Assembly (NCBI GenBank): GCA_004151065.3
Contig: NWUY0304004641.1
Location: 1-25,082 of the forward strand
Length of the DNA: 25,082 bases
Reading direction: 5' to 3'
Source of the DNA: Larix sibirica
Taxonomy: Eukaryota; Streptophyta; Pinopsida; Pinales; Pinaceae
Numbering within the stretch: the first letter of the stretch is position 1; each line of letters starts with the position of its first letter. The translations under genes were made by a program, and so were the position numbers. Shown piece after piece: positions 1 through 9,997 of the stretch. Under the pieces are notes generated by a model. The model worked only from the letters and a program-made list of their open reading frames with translations. It had not been told where the DNA came from and made no database searches.

Positions 1-249
1 AAATTATAATACCCACAACGATGAGCCTTGACCATTTAGCATAAGTTCCATAAAAAACAATGACTGTGTATGTAACCACACCTTGTTGGAAGTTTTATAG
101 GCTTTTCTGCTTATACAATTACTACTCTTATTGGCTATTTATTTTGAGTATATAGATAGAGGCCAAGTAGATGAGAAGCTTTTAAAGAACCCCTATGGCC
201 AATCTTTGAACAAGAAAGATCAAAAGAAAGAGTGCTAGTGTAATAGAAG

Positions 250-288
250 CCTTAGTAAGGTAAGTAAGGTATAGCCTTCTTAGTAAGG
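250..288. repeat. CCTTAGTAAGG palindromic repeat (local pair)
   Basis: The 11-base palindrome CCTTAGTAAGG occupies 250-260, and the core CTTAGTAAGG recurs at 279-288. A third full copy lies at 705-715, where it is again followed by TCC as in the 279-288 copy. The motif is its own reverse complement apart from the centre, so it could be a small hairpin-type element, but copies are too short to prove common descent. Confidence 0.5.
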
Positions 289-704
289 TCCCATCCATTA
301 TTATAAATAAAAATCAAGTAAGATTGATTAAACATAGTGATTATATTCGCTTTAGCGAAGCAGTGCCTTATTCTATTTCTAACTATTTCCCTGAGCTCTA
401 GCGAAGAAGCTTATTTTTGTCTCCTTTGAAAGATAAAGGCACTATACCCATTGTTTTAAACTAGATGCTATTAGTATAGAACTGTTCTTTCTGCCTTCTG
501 CCTTCGATCTCTCTTGCTCCCTTCCGATGATTTACTAAATGGCTTGCTTAGGCACTTATTCCCATTGGGATTCTCTTTCTATGCCTACTTGATTAATGTT
601 TGCTTCGACCTACCTGCTTCCTGAGATTGAAGTTCTTCCCACCTTCCTAACCCACAATAACCCTTTTTACTTCCAAACTTGCCTTATGGACACTAGCTTT
701 ATCC

Positions 705-715
705 CCTTAGTAAGG
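705..715. repeat. CCTTAGTAAGG palindromic repeat, distant copy
   Basis: Exact copy of the 250-260 palindrome, about 450 bases away and followed by GTCC like the 279-288 copy. Seen directly in the sequence; function unknown. Confidence 0.45.
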
Positions 716-959
716 TCCAACGTATATAACACACACCTCGCTCTTGTTATTATAGATTTATAACCCTGCCCCAATGCACGTCGTTGTAAACAGCAAGCAC
801 ATAGGTCTGCCTTGCGCCACCCACGATATCTAGGCGTAACCTAACTCTATTAACACTTCAAAGATTCTATTTGTTGCAAGGGTTACATTTCCCTTCTCTC
901 AGCTATGCCTTTAGGCTATGACTACCAGCAGGTATCAGCAATTACATCTGGCAATGACT

Positions 960-1248
960 ACTTCCCGGCAAAAAGTGAAAGGCCTATGGTGACTGTAGAA
1001 AGGGTTTTAAAAGGGGTTCTGTAAAAAGGTTCAAGGCTCCTTCCTGGCAAAAGGTGAAAGGCATTTTTCTAAGGGTAAATCTTATGTCTTATGTTTTATG
1101 GGTAAAGGCTTGGCTTCTGTTGTACTTGTTGGACTTGTTGGATCTGGTTTCCCTTAATTCTGTTGAAAGACTTATGTGGTACCTACCTGGTTAGGCATCC
1201 ATCTGTTGGACTTGGCAAAAGGCTCCTTCCTGTTTATTCCCTCCCAGG
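960..1248. repeat. CTTGTTGGACTTGG / CTCCTTCCTGG low-complexity family, copy A
   Basis: Contains several interleaved short motifs: TTCCCGGCAAAAAGTGAAAGGC, GGCTCCTTCCTGGCAAAAGGTGAAAGG-like runs, GGCTTCTGTTGTACTTGTTGG and CATCTGTTGGACTTGGCAAAAGG. The same motif set recurs near 3075-3260 and 20400-20790. The arrangement is not a simple tandem array; it looks like local slippage followed by mutation. No protein reading is convincing. Confidence 0.6.
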
Positions 1249-3074
1249 GTTAGGTGCGATGGACTCGGTCTCGCGTCTTCGCCCTCGACACTAAGGCGAT
1301 AGGAAAACGAACCGGTCGGAGCTTTTACTCACGCAATTATGGATAGATTCAAAACCCCGGCTGCTGCGGGCTGAGACAATAAAACCAACCGCGCGGGATG
1401 GCGGTGCATAAAGAAGGGGAACACAAAGACGAACATGTGATAACAAACAATTATACTTGCATTTCGCGAGCACCCTGAAACCTTTTTTTTATGACACATT
1501 GAAACCCATGGATAGCTATAGATGTAGAGATCTTATAGATGGATTTCACATAACATGAGATTATGCAATAGTAAGTGGTGGAACTTATTTCTATCTTTAG
1601 CCAAGGCGGAGTGCATGGGCCTTACTACTCTACAGCTATAGCAGATAGGTAGGTACCCAATAAAAGATAGTTGACATGGGCCACCTTTATAGAAGAGAGC
1701 ATAGTAGGAGCAGAGTCCCGGGTAAAAATAGGCAGAGCACCCCATACCAAGTTGAAAGAGGTTTAACTAGCAATAGATTTTTTTGTTGCACCGGGTAATG
1801 CATGGAAAAGTTTTTAAATTCTAACTATTCGGAACTTTTATAACAGGGCGGACGCTGCGGTCTCCTACCAGCATCAAACCTGTATGTAGTGGCAAAGAAT
1901 CTAGCATCGGCAGCTAACAATACAAGTGAAACGTCTCCATGCGTCATAGGATCGCTACTGCTCACGACACCATGTTCCTATGATATTGCTATACCCTTTA
2001 TATATTGCCTCAACCTCAAAGCAAATGATTCAATCCCTCTGCTAGAGATAAAATTCTGGAAATGGCATTCTGACTAAATAAGACAACGCATTTATGTTCC
2101 CCAACGCTGTTGTGGTATCAAACCCATAAGAATGAAGTTGTTACAAAGATACAATGCCAAATTTGATAGAAGGTTTTTTCAATATGTCCCATCCAAACAA
2201 ACATGGATTCCAATTCAATGGGTCACCCAAATGGAAAAGTTAAACAAACAGCGAGATACGCAAGTATATATTATTTGGATCCTGGTTCCTGACGCGGATT
2301 TAGCTAACTTTGAGATGGCATCCTGAAACTTGTGGGGATTGGTAGGCAGTTTAACAATGGCAACAACTAAACCAATGGATCGTAGTCCCATTTGGTATAT
2401 AGCTAGTTCCTACTAATATTGTATATATATATATATATGGATTTAGCCAATTCTATATTCTTCTATATGGATTTGACATAACAACATCTGTAGTATTTCA
2501 TTTCACTTCATAAATATAAATAGATTGGGCATATAGAAACGTAATTCAATGGAATTATTACTAAATAAGACAATACCTTTTCTTTCTTCCAATTATATAA
2601 ATGAAGAAGCGGCTCTGCTCCTAAGTATTTATTGGGTGGGGGCTTCCTTAGTAACCTAACCCCTACATAACCCTCCTTACCCTTCCCAAGAAGGATTTTG
2701 AAAGGATGCGTACAAAGGCAGTAAGTATGAGGCGAATTCGTAGGATCTAGGCCAGAGGGTAAGGCTGAGGATAGAGGCCTAGTTTACCGAGGAGATTATC
2801 AAGGAAAGTCCCACAAAAGTAGTATTTAAGGGTCAAAAGTAAGAAGGTCCTAAGGAGGGTAGAGGTCTAAGGTAGTCCGGCCGACATCAGTCAGTCGAGG
2901 CGTGCAGTATTGGTAAGGATGATTATAAGCCCAACAACGCCTCATGTTCTCACCTAACGGGTTATTATTCAAGCAAGCCAAAAAGCAAACTTCCTTCCGT
3001 CGTACCGTCCCTCCCGGAAGATGTTTATCTGAAGTCCCTCTCGAAAGATGTTGGCAATCAATAAAAACGATCAC
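1249..3074. other. Unassigned intergenic stretch with short spurious ORFs
   Basis: Several reading frames of 60-75 codons occur here on both strands (for example 1889-2077 and 2132-2326 plus, 2850-3074 minus). None shows a motif, membrane pattern or composition that I recognise. A TA dinucleotide run is annotated separately. No tRNA, rRNA or intron domain was recognised. Confidence 0.45.
2422..2438. repeat. TA dinucleotide microsatellite
   Basis: Uninterrupted alternating TA of 17 bases preceded by G and followed by GG. A simple-sequence tract, likely length-variable. Confidence 0.9.
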
Positions 3075-3260
3075 TCACTTGTTGGACTTGGCTTCTGGCT
3101 TCTGTTGGAATTGTTGTAATTAGCGAGGCTTGGTGAATTAGGCTTATGGTGAACGGCTTCATAGGTGGCTCCTTCCTGGTTAAAGGCAAAAGGCCCTAGG
3201 TCACAGGTTGCTTCCTTATTCCTTACCTGGGTTACTGGCTTCTGGTTCCTGGTGATCCCC
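3075..3260. repeat. CTTGTTGGACTTGG / CTCCTTCCTGG low-complexity family, copy B
   Basis: Carries CTTGTTGGACTTGGCTTCTGG, CTTCTGTTGGAATTGTTG, GGTGGCTCCTTCCTGG and GGCAAAAGG, the same vocabulary as copy A near 1-1.25 kb and copy C near 20.4-20.8 kb. Copies share motifs, not long collinear alignment. Confidence 0.6.
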
Positions 3261-3917
3261 TTCTCCTTCCAGAAGACTGGCTTTTTTATATTTCATCATC
3301 CTCCTCCCTCCACTTCCTCCATAAAGTTGGATCCAATCAATCCATTGAAAAAAGCACATCGCATGGGTGCAACATATATAACCTCGCTGTATAAATACTT
3401 TCACTGCATCCCGCGAAACGTCCGTCCTTATTAAGTGGGTTAATTGCAAGGGTAAATTGTATGTCCTCAATAAGCTCAAGGGTCGAAGCTAAAGTATATT
3501 GTAAGTGGGGTTTATTGCCAGGGGAAAACTTCATGCGGTAACAGGTTCAAGGGGTAGGGGCCCCAGATTCCTCATTTCTATTCCGGTTCAAAAAGCGATA
3601 GCGATCAGTGGTATCCATTTGCAATCCATACAAGCGATAGCGCTCTTGACTCATGGGTAAGGTATCAAAGCAAGCAAGCTCAAGGTTCAAGCATCTGTCA
3701 ATTTGAAGTTAGGTAAATTCCCAGGTAAACAATTCAGTAGTGGGCCCGGTATAAAGGAGGGAAAGGCAAGCATACATCGAACTTAAAGTGGGTTTAAAGC
3801 GGACATCAGATAGACCGTACGGAAAGGTAAAACTCCCGGCAGGCATAAGAGTATCCAGGTAAATCAATCAATTATAAATCCATCTTCTGTCCAGGGCTCT
3901 TCATCATCCATCCCTGC

Positions 3918-3941
3918 TGCATCGATCCATGCATCGACCCA
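3918..3941. repeat. 12-bp tandem duplication
   Basis: TGCATCGATCCA is followed directly by TGCATCGACCCA, differing at one base. A recent slippage duplication. Confidence 0.8.
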
Positions 3942-4788
3942 TCTTCCCTCCAAGCAAAGGATCCAGGGCGCGCATAAAGGGGTCACTAACTATATGGGAA
4001 CTAGCTGGTTAAAAGAAGAGTGGAAGAATCATTACCTATTAGTTACTTTGAGTGGAAAGCCTTAAGAAAAAAGCGCTTATTAGTCTTCCGTCTGGACCCT
4101 TTTGGACCACCGGAAAGTCCACCAAGCCTTATTTGTACTCCACACTTTAGTCCAATCACTTTGATTCGAGTGAATCCCGTCTTAAACTGTATTTAAATAA
4201 CAAGTGGACCACCTCTAATCCCTATTCTATTGAAGAAGCTCCAACAAGATTATATAAAATGGAGCATCTTTTCATAATTAGTATAAGCTCCAACAAGATT
4301 ATTTGCTAAGGCTAGTTAGTTCAGGTCAAGATTTTGTTTAATTGGTCATAACGTAAGGATGGAATGGGAGGTCAATCATGCTTGGTATCCTGTTTAACCC
4401 CTGGTCCATCTTTTCCGGTACGGCTCTCTTCTTTTAATTGCCCTCCTGGTACTATTCAATGTAGTAAAGTTGAATCAGGAATGAATGGGGGTAATTAAGT
4501 GTCCGGGCACACCCCCACAACTACGAGGGCCTGTTGAATCAAGTACAATTACGAATTGGTGATCACCATCTGGGATTGCTTCTTGGGATATATGATTTAA
4601 TAAAACTGGTGGGGACTAAAACCTTTTGGGGACGGACGGTGTATTGATAAAAACAGTTCACGTCGAACTGGGTGGTGGGCATGGTGTCACCACTTACTAG
4701 CCTTTAGCCTTACTATCTACTTAATAAAGGAAAGTATTGCTCACATAGATAGGTGTTACTAACTGTGTCGATCATACCGACATACACG

Positions 4789-4855
4789 TCGTAGCACCTC
4801 CTCGTTCACTACACCTCTTCATTCATAGCACCTCTTCGTAGCACATATTTGTTCA
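4789..4855. repeat. Degenerate GTAGCACCTC/TTCACTACACCTCTTC repeats
   Basis: The phrases GTAGCACCTCCTCGTTCACTA, CACCTCTTCATTCATAGCACC and CTCTTCGTAGCACATATTTGTTCACT follow each other with about 18-25 base spacing, giving three or four degenerate units. No open frame of note runs through them. Confidence 0.55.
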
Positions 4856-5707
4856 CTTAAATGGCCCCTTTTCCAATGGTATAACATATTTTAATGGGAT
4901 GCGTTTTGTAATTTATTTGTGAAGCACCTTACCTCACGTTCTAGGCAACTCTATCTAGCAAAATGTCTAGTCATTGTTTTGGCACATTGAGTCAAAAATT
5001 TTTCTACGAGCCCTGGCGCCGAGCTTCCTTCGTTGGGTGATTTCTGTCATCAAGCCTCATTTTGAGCAGCTTCGAGTGATTTCGACCAGCCTCTTGTTAG
5101 TTCCGTCAAGCCGCCTCACGTATACTAGCCACTACCTCCACGTTCTTGCATCATGGTTTCTTTTTTGTCAAGCCAGCCTAAAAGCCAACCTCCTTCAGTT
5201 GAACAACCCACCCGCACACATCTGTTAGCAGTCAATAACTCAATCAATAACCACCGGGCTCCCACGCAGAGGGGGAATGAAAGGCAGAAGCAAAGCATCT
5301 CGTGCGTGTTTTTTTTGCTGTAAGTGTTGGTGATGTCAACGCTTTCGTTGTAGCACTGTGTCACAGAGCGATGGGTTAAATAGTTTTTGTGACCAAATTA
5401 ATCTAGTAATCAAGACACAAAAAGCAACTAGAATAGATTTGAGCAAGTAAGCATCTATCTATCAATATAAAAAATAACATAGAAGGGGTGTAAGTATATA
5501 AGCATCAATGTATAAATAAAAACACCGATCCAGTGCGTGGTCTAAGCGTCCACCCTCCTTATTTCGGGGTCATCCCGTGCACCGCGTCCCGTGTTTCGTT
5601 TCCTAGCTGTCATCATTCTCCCGCCCCGTCCCAGTTGTTAACCGCACATAGTCAATTTGTAAAGCCTAACGCGCTTCACGTGCTAGTGATCGTTATCAGT
5701 TCCAAAA

Positions 5708-5730
5708 CATCCAAGAAGACGTCCTCGATC
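5708..5730. repeat. CATCCAAGAAGACGTCCTC dispersed repeat, copy 1
   Basis: CATCCAAGAAGACGTCCTC plus GATC, preceded by TTCCAAAA and followed about 6 bases later by TTCGAAAAAAGAAAAGA. Two further copies lie 15 kb away at 21012 and 21082 with similar flanks (TTCAAAAA upstream, AAAGAGAAAAGA or TTTTCGAAAA downstream), so the shared unit is somewhat longer than the core. Confidence 0.75.
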
Positions 5731-6602
5731 GGGTTCGAAAAAAGAAAAGAATAAACCACACTTGTCATCAAGTGATTTCCTATTGGATCGAGTACCGGGA
5801 GTTATGCCCTGGGTGGTAAATTTTCCAGTGCAGGTGGCCTATGAAGGGCAAGACCTATTGGACCTATCCAGGTGGTAAATTCGCGTGACGTAACCTCAAT
5901 TTGAAGTAACTTGGACAAGCGAGAAATCCCTTAATATAAGTGTACACTAGAATTTCATTAAATATTCAAAAATAATACGAGAAGATCCCGCTCTAGAGAA
6001 GCTAAAAGTGTAGAACTGGCTGCTATAAGGGGAGGTCTAAGTGGAGATCTGTAATCTCCATTAATGCCTTATTTATAAAGTCCCACTCTCCTATCTCCTG
6101 GTTTTCCCACCCCTTTTATATCATAGATGTGGATTCTGGTTCATTCCGAACTTCGGCTTGGTTTGGTGTTGGACTGAACTCAAGATTTAGAGTTTCACAA
6201 GGCAAGAAGTACAATATACAGGACAGACCCAACCCTCTCACAAAAGAACACTCACCTATGCGACTGGAATCCTCAGAAACTAATGTAGTAAAGACAACTT
6301 TTTCCAAGAGCAACATGAAAATATTATATGAAGGTTAATAAGTTTTGTTAAATGAGAAGAGTCAAGTATCACAAGCTGAACAAAATAGCTAGGGACAAAC
6401 ACAAATCTGTTATTATACGACGCATTCTTCGCGCAATCCAGTATCCAATTAATGGTATCTGTAGCAGCCAACTTGGTACCTTGTGCATTTTCCTAGCAGC
6501 TAAGGTGGTATGTCAATTTACCTTCTATTACGATGCATCGATAAGCTAGGAGGTTGGTTCTTTCACGTACATATTTATGGGTTATTTTCACGTTGCTCCT
6601 AG

Positions 6603-6755
6603 CGGCTCGCTCCGGGTCGAGAGGAACCAGTTCTTGATCACGATGCAGTATCAGCTACAGTAGATCCAGCACCAGTCGTAGTAGATCCAGTAGCAGCAGT
6701 TTACCCAGTACCAGTTGACCGAGTGAAAGCAGAGGCAATAAGCAGGTCGATAGCT
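6603..6755 (+). other. Codon-periodic Ala/Val/Pro/Asp-rich island 1
   Basis: From 6603 to a TGA at 6756 one frame is open for 51 codons and reads as Ala, Val, Pro and Asp repeats; the core 6642-6740 is dominated by GCA, GTA, GAT and CCA codons (for example a VDPAPVVVDPVAAV reading). It has no ATG at its left edge and is preceded by a TAG at 6600. The triplet bias is far stronger in this frame than in the other two. It may be a fragment of a repetitive coding sequence or a triplet-built repeat. No family recognised. Confidence 0.4.
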
Positions 6756-6987
6756 TGATCTAGCATCCCGTCCACCAGTAGCGGCTTAAACAGCACCAGA
6801 TACGGATCATCCAGGTCCAGATTGAGAGTAAGTATACTAAGCAATAGATCGAGCTTATCCATCAGTAGCTTACCTTTTTCCGACTTTTAGTACATTCCCA
6901 AGATACAAGCTATAGCACGAGCTAGAACGGGGTACCACAACCAGAGAAATATGCTTTTGGTGCCACTGCTATCTGGGTTAATTAACC

Positions 6988-7212
6988 GGTATAGCTACTG
7001 GTACTTTTACTGGTTATGCTGGAACTACTGCTGTACCTGGAATTGGAATTGTAGGATATGCAGCAGAGTCTGTAGGATCATCTGCTGAAGAAACTGGTGC
7101 TATTGATGCTTCTGTACTAGCTCTTGGCTTTGTATCGGGATTGGATGATTTATATAAGTGTGAAGAGAATAGCGGGCCTGCCTTTTCGGAAGAAGAGAGC
7201 GTTCCGATGTGT
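6988..7212 (+). other. Codon-periodic Gly/Ala/Thr/Ser-rich island 2
   Basis: A frame open for 75 codons up to a TGA at 7213, closed on the left by TAA at 6979 and without an early ATG. The first 50 codons are almost all GNN or ACT/TCT type (Gly, Ala, Val, Ile, Thr, Ser, Glu), with readings such as YAGTTAVPGIGIVGYAAES; the last part turns acidic and loses the bias. Resembles a decayed fragment of a small-residue-rich protein, but no family is recognised. Same style as islands 1, 3 and 4. Confidence 0.4.
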
Positions 7213-7995
7213 TGAATTAAAAAGCGTTACTGAAGTGGGTTTTGGCGGGTCCCGCTGCTTTCCAGTGGATATCCACAACAGGTTTACGTTGTATGAGTTC
7301 CCTTAAAGTAAAGAGGGCGTTCTTGGTGGGTGGTGCAGCAAACAGTGAGGCAATAAGGGTTGGTTCTTGGCTGACAACGAGTTTGCTACACTTCTTAGCA
7401 CTGCTCGAGGGAGAGCCTTAGCCTTAGCCTTAGCAATGGTGGGGCTTTGGCGGAGCCACTGATAAATTAGATTGAAACCTACCTTTTGGTAAGTGCTTGT
7501 CCTGGTTTGTGCCAATCTGCATGCAGGAAAACGCAGAATGATTAGCTTAACTGTGCTTAAGCTAAGCAGAAAGGAATTACTGTCTCCGAGTTCAGACGAC
7601 TACGCGGTGTTGTTCTTTGCGGTTCTGAGACGAGTCGTAGCAGGGCGATGAACCAGCGCATTTCCCGCTCCAAGGTCCTTGGGGGAAACAAGGCGAAGTG
7701 GCAGAACACACCAGTGTAGCAGCGCAGCGGAAGACACGAGCTGCAGACCAACCAAAGCAGGGGGAAGTGAACTAGCGAGGAAAAACCCTTTCCGATTCCT
7801 TCGCCCATAATACACCGATAGATACGGGGCTAATACTTACTTCTGGCACCCACTTACTTCCCTATTGTAGCTACAAAGGACAATGGAAGCACCAGCTACT
7901 TAGAACCTAAGTAGAGCCGTGCAAACAACAGAGACAAGCACTCGACGTCTTCCTATTCCGCACTACTTTATTTCCTCTCTTTAAGTATTGCTGAA
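7213..7995. other. Unassigned stretch between codon-periodic islands
   Basis: Contains a short hexamer repeat at 7415 and a G+C-richer patch at about 7580-7800 in which two overlapping minus-strand frames of 71-83 codons occur. Neither frame shows a recognisable domain. Nothing else is supported. Confidence 0.4.
7415..7434 (+). repeat. GCCTTA hexamer x3
   Basis: GCCTTA is repeated three times in direct succession and followed by GC. Simple tandem slippage product. Confidence 0.85.
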
Positions 7996-8001
7996 TTGAA
8001 C

Positions 8002-8214
8002 CTAAGGGATTGCTTTCATCACGCCTCCCATAAGGCCCAACACACGGACTTTTATCACGGGTATTACTTGGACACACACAGGGGCGATACTTATAACCGC
8101 CACCACTTTTTGGGCCACCTTCAGGGATCCAACATCTACTGCTACTGTTACTTTACTGGCTACTATAGCTGTCAGAGGGATAGGGCATCTACTGAAGGGG
8201 AGGACTTGAAACAC
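8002..8214 (-). other. Codon-periodic Val/Ala-rich island 4 (opposite strand)
   Basis: The minus strand reads as about 70 codons unusually rich in Val, Ala, Ile and Lys, including a VTVAVDVGS stretch encoded by GTA ACA GTA GCA GTA GAT. This matches the codon vocabulary of island 1 (GTA GAT CCA GCA) on the plus strand, suggesting an inverted member of the same family. The plus-strand reading of the same segment is His/Tyr-rich and takes part in a separate repeat with 8461-8560. No start site, domain or family is identified. Confidence 0.35.
8057..8120 (+). repeat. ACACACAGG-GATACTTA repeat, copy 1
   Basis: GGACACACACAGGGGCGATACTTATAACCGCCACCA here resembles GGACACACACAGGTACTTACGATAGGGACTTCCACCA at 8458-8494 and, more weakly, GGTACTCACAGGGGCAATGATGCTAAGCGACA at 8547-8578. 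In the plus frame the readings share a Tyr-x-Leu...THRG(D/N)...R-H pattern, so the duplication may have involved an Asp/His/Tyr-rich reading frame. Confidence 0.45.
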
Positions 8215-8244
8215 AAGGAGATTGCAAAGGACTATAAACGTTAA

Positions 8245-8456
8245 TATTTTGGGGACGGAGTCGCTCGACTAAAGGGAGAGGGGATTTCTTTCTTTCTTTT
8301 ATTGATTGGAATAAAATTGATTGGGTCGGATTGTAATTGATCAATGTTGATTGGTTTATTGATTAGCTGGTGATTGCTATATTAAGTGATTACTATAGAC
8401 GGCTACTTGTATTTGTGTTTTTTTTCTCCTTGATACCACATCGACTACTTGAACGA
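8245..8456. other. TTGATTG-rich unassigned segment
   Basis: ATTGATTGG phrases recur at 8302, 8317, 8348 and 8359, giving a low-complexity T/G-rich patch. No gene seen. Confidence 0.4.
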
Positions 8457-8457
8457 G

Positions 8458-8700
8458 GACACACACAGGTACTTACGATAGGGACTTCCACCAACATGTC
8501 GACTAGAAAGGCTTACCCCAAGGCTATGGCTATTTTCTGGGTGTAGGTACTCACAGGGGCAATGATGCTAAGCGACACCTTGGCTTAAGGGAAGAACACA
8601 TGGGATACCACCAACTCGCGTTTCTCTTTCCAGGCGATGGTCATATAAACGGTTTTCAAGGTTTTCATGATCCCAATCTCGATGCTTTTCCGATGATCCG
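8458..8700 (+). repeat. ACACACAGG-GATACTTA repeat, copies 2 and 3
   Basis: Two further degenerate copies of the 8057 unit. One frame runs from about 8473 with one internal TAG near 8502 and then stays open past 8700, reading Gly/His/Tyr/Phe-rich protein (a GYGYFLGVGTHRGN phrase). It is not recognisable as a known family and has no obvious start. Confidence 0.35.
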
Positions 8701-9108
8701 GCAAAAGACCTTCCAATATATAGGCAATCAGTCCGATCTCCGGGCAAGCAGCTATAAAGCTATAAGCTAAGCTAGTAATAAAGCTAGTTAATTATTAGCA
8801 AGAATAAGCCAAGCATCTAGCTCTACTAAGCTAAGTATCTCTCTAAAAAACCTATAAACTCTCACTAAGCTCTAATAAACCCCTCACTAAGCTCTCTAAT
8901 ACATCGCTCTAATACCCAGTACAAAACCTCTCACTCAGCTCTATCAAAATCGAATTTTTGTAGAGCAAAATTACAATATGTGGCCATTGCACATTACTTA
9001 GCCAAAAGTAGATTGGTTTACACATTTTCCGGTAGCTTTCACTACGCTTCCACTTCGGCCGTAGATCACCCATTCATAGAATCATATAAGCAATAAAACT
9101 TTTCATAG
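8701..9108. other. Unassigned stretch with CTAAGCTC/TAATAAA-type repetition
   Basis: Between about 8740 and 8945 the phrases AGCTAAGCTA, CACTAAGCTCTAATAAACC and TCACTAAGCTCTCTAATAC repeat loosely (AAACCTATAAACTCTCACTAAGC...). This is degenerate tandem sequence. No gene seen. Confidence 0.45.
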
Positions 9109-9648
9109 GGAACATTAAAGATAGCAGTAGTATATCCACCAGCAGAGCCAGTAGCAGGTCTAGCTTTTCTTTTTTACAGAACAAAAGCAGTACTAGTTGC
9201 AGTTGTTTATCCAGCAGCTAAGGTGGTTGCGATTTATGGAGCAGATTTAGATGGGGTATCGTTGGGCAGAGAAACAAAAGCAAGTATGTATTGTGGATCC
9301 AAATAGGTAAGATCGCCAGCCCGTATAAATCAATACCGAGAAACATATTCTCCGGTTACATATCCAGTTCCAGGTAAAGATGCAAGGGCATAGACACAAG
9401 CAGTAGAGGTAACGGGAGGAGAAGAGGCAAAGGCATAGGTTTAAGCTATTGATCCAAATGAAGCAGCATCACTACCAGCAGTTTTTTTATCGGTTGACTC
9501 GTAATCCATTTCAGTTTATACCGCAGAAGCATAGGCATCAGTGGCAGAAGCATAAGTATGGGCAGAGGTAAGAGCATTCAAGCCATCAGTTCCGGGCGCA
9601 GATCCAGGTGGAGAACCAATTGACCTAGGCCCCAGCTCTTCCTATTGA
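9109..9648 (+). other. Codon-periodic Ala/Val/Pro-rich island 3
   Basis: One frame (codons starting at 9109, 9112 and so on) carries roughly 25 GCA codons among 180, with GTA, CCA, GAG/GAA also common, continuing in the same phase for over 500 bases. It is interrupted by stops at 9304, 9391, 9436, 9442, 9511, 9535 and 9553 (TAG or TAA, no TGA), so it is not an intact gene. Readings include VVYPPAEPVAG and VAVVYPAAKVVA at the left, echoing VAAVYPVPV in island 1. Either a decayed coding sequence with conserved phase or a triplet-periodic repeat. No family recognised. Confidence 0.45.
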
Positions 9649-9997
9649 AATTGAAAACCTATCAATTTGTTTTTCGTCCGCATCGGGTAAACCATAGTAG
9701 TTGCACTTTGGTAGAATGAGCCTCCAGGTCACTCCTTATTTTACTATTTGGGTGCTCATAAATTGGTTGGGACCAAAATAGTTATCGGAGCGTTTCTTAG
9801 GGGAATTGCATGTTTTATCGGAGCCTTTTCGGTGACATAGGCCATGTTCGCACTATAAAAATTGTAAAAGGCCACGTTCGTAATGGGGAATTTACCAGCT
9901 ACAGTGCCAAATTCATGCAGATCAATTGCTTCCTTTCAACTTATAGTTGGCCCTTTTTTCCCCTTTTACATATTTCAATTACCAGCTACTTTATTTA
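9649..9997. other. Unassigned stretch
   Basis: A local duplication is visible: TAGGCCATGTTCGCACTATAAAA near 9838 and AAGGCCACGTTCGTAATGG near 9870, and the phrase TTATCGGAGC occurs at 9781 and 9813. The 62-codon frame at 9810-9998 has no recognised content. Confidence 0.4.

Larger units (their letters stand above)
1..959. other. Unassigned intergenic stretch
   Basis: No ORF, RNA gene or recognisable gene relic is seen on either strand. The only structure is a short palindrome, CCTTAGTAAGG, annotated separately, and a TTCGCTTTAGCGAAG-type self-complementary stretch near 345-360. AT-rich at the left, more balanced to the right. Confidence 0.5.
3261..6602. other. Unassigned intergenic stretch
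   Basis: About 3.3 kb without a supportable gene. Short frames (for example 4974-5228 plus, 5533-5754 plus, 6129-6338 plus) are no longer than expected by chance and carry no recognised motif. A small tandem duplication at 3918, a CACCTC-rich patch at 4789 and one copy of a dispersed 23-base repeat at 5708 are listed separately. The phrase GGTGGTAAATT occurs twice near 5813 and 5870. Confidence 0.45.

Noticed and set aside
2132-2326. 64-codon ORF with a protein-like look
   Set aside because: The composition is plausible, but no motif was recognised and the length is within chance.
4405-4432. Possible group II intron domain V on the minus strand (GAGAGCCGTACCGG)
   Set aside because: Only one side of the stem resembles domain V; the complementary half and the GAAA-type loop are missing, and no intron neighbour is seen.
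7557-7815. Overlapping minus-strand ORFs in a G+C-richer patch
   Set aside because: Two frames are open at once, neither with a recognisable domain; base composition alone explains the lack of stops.
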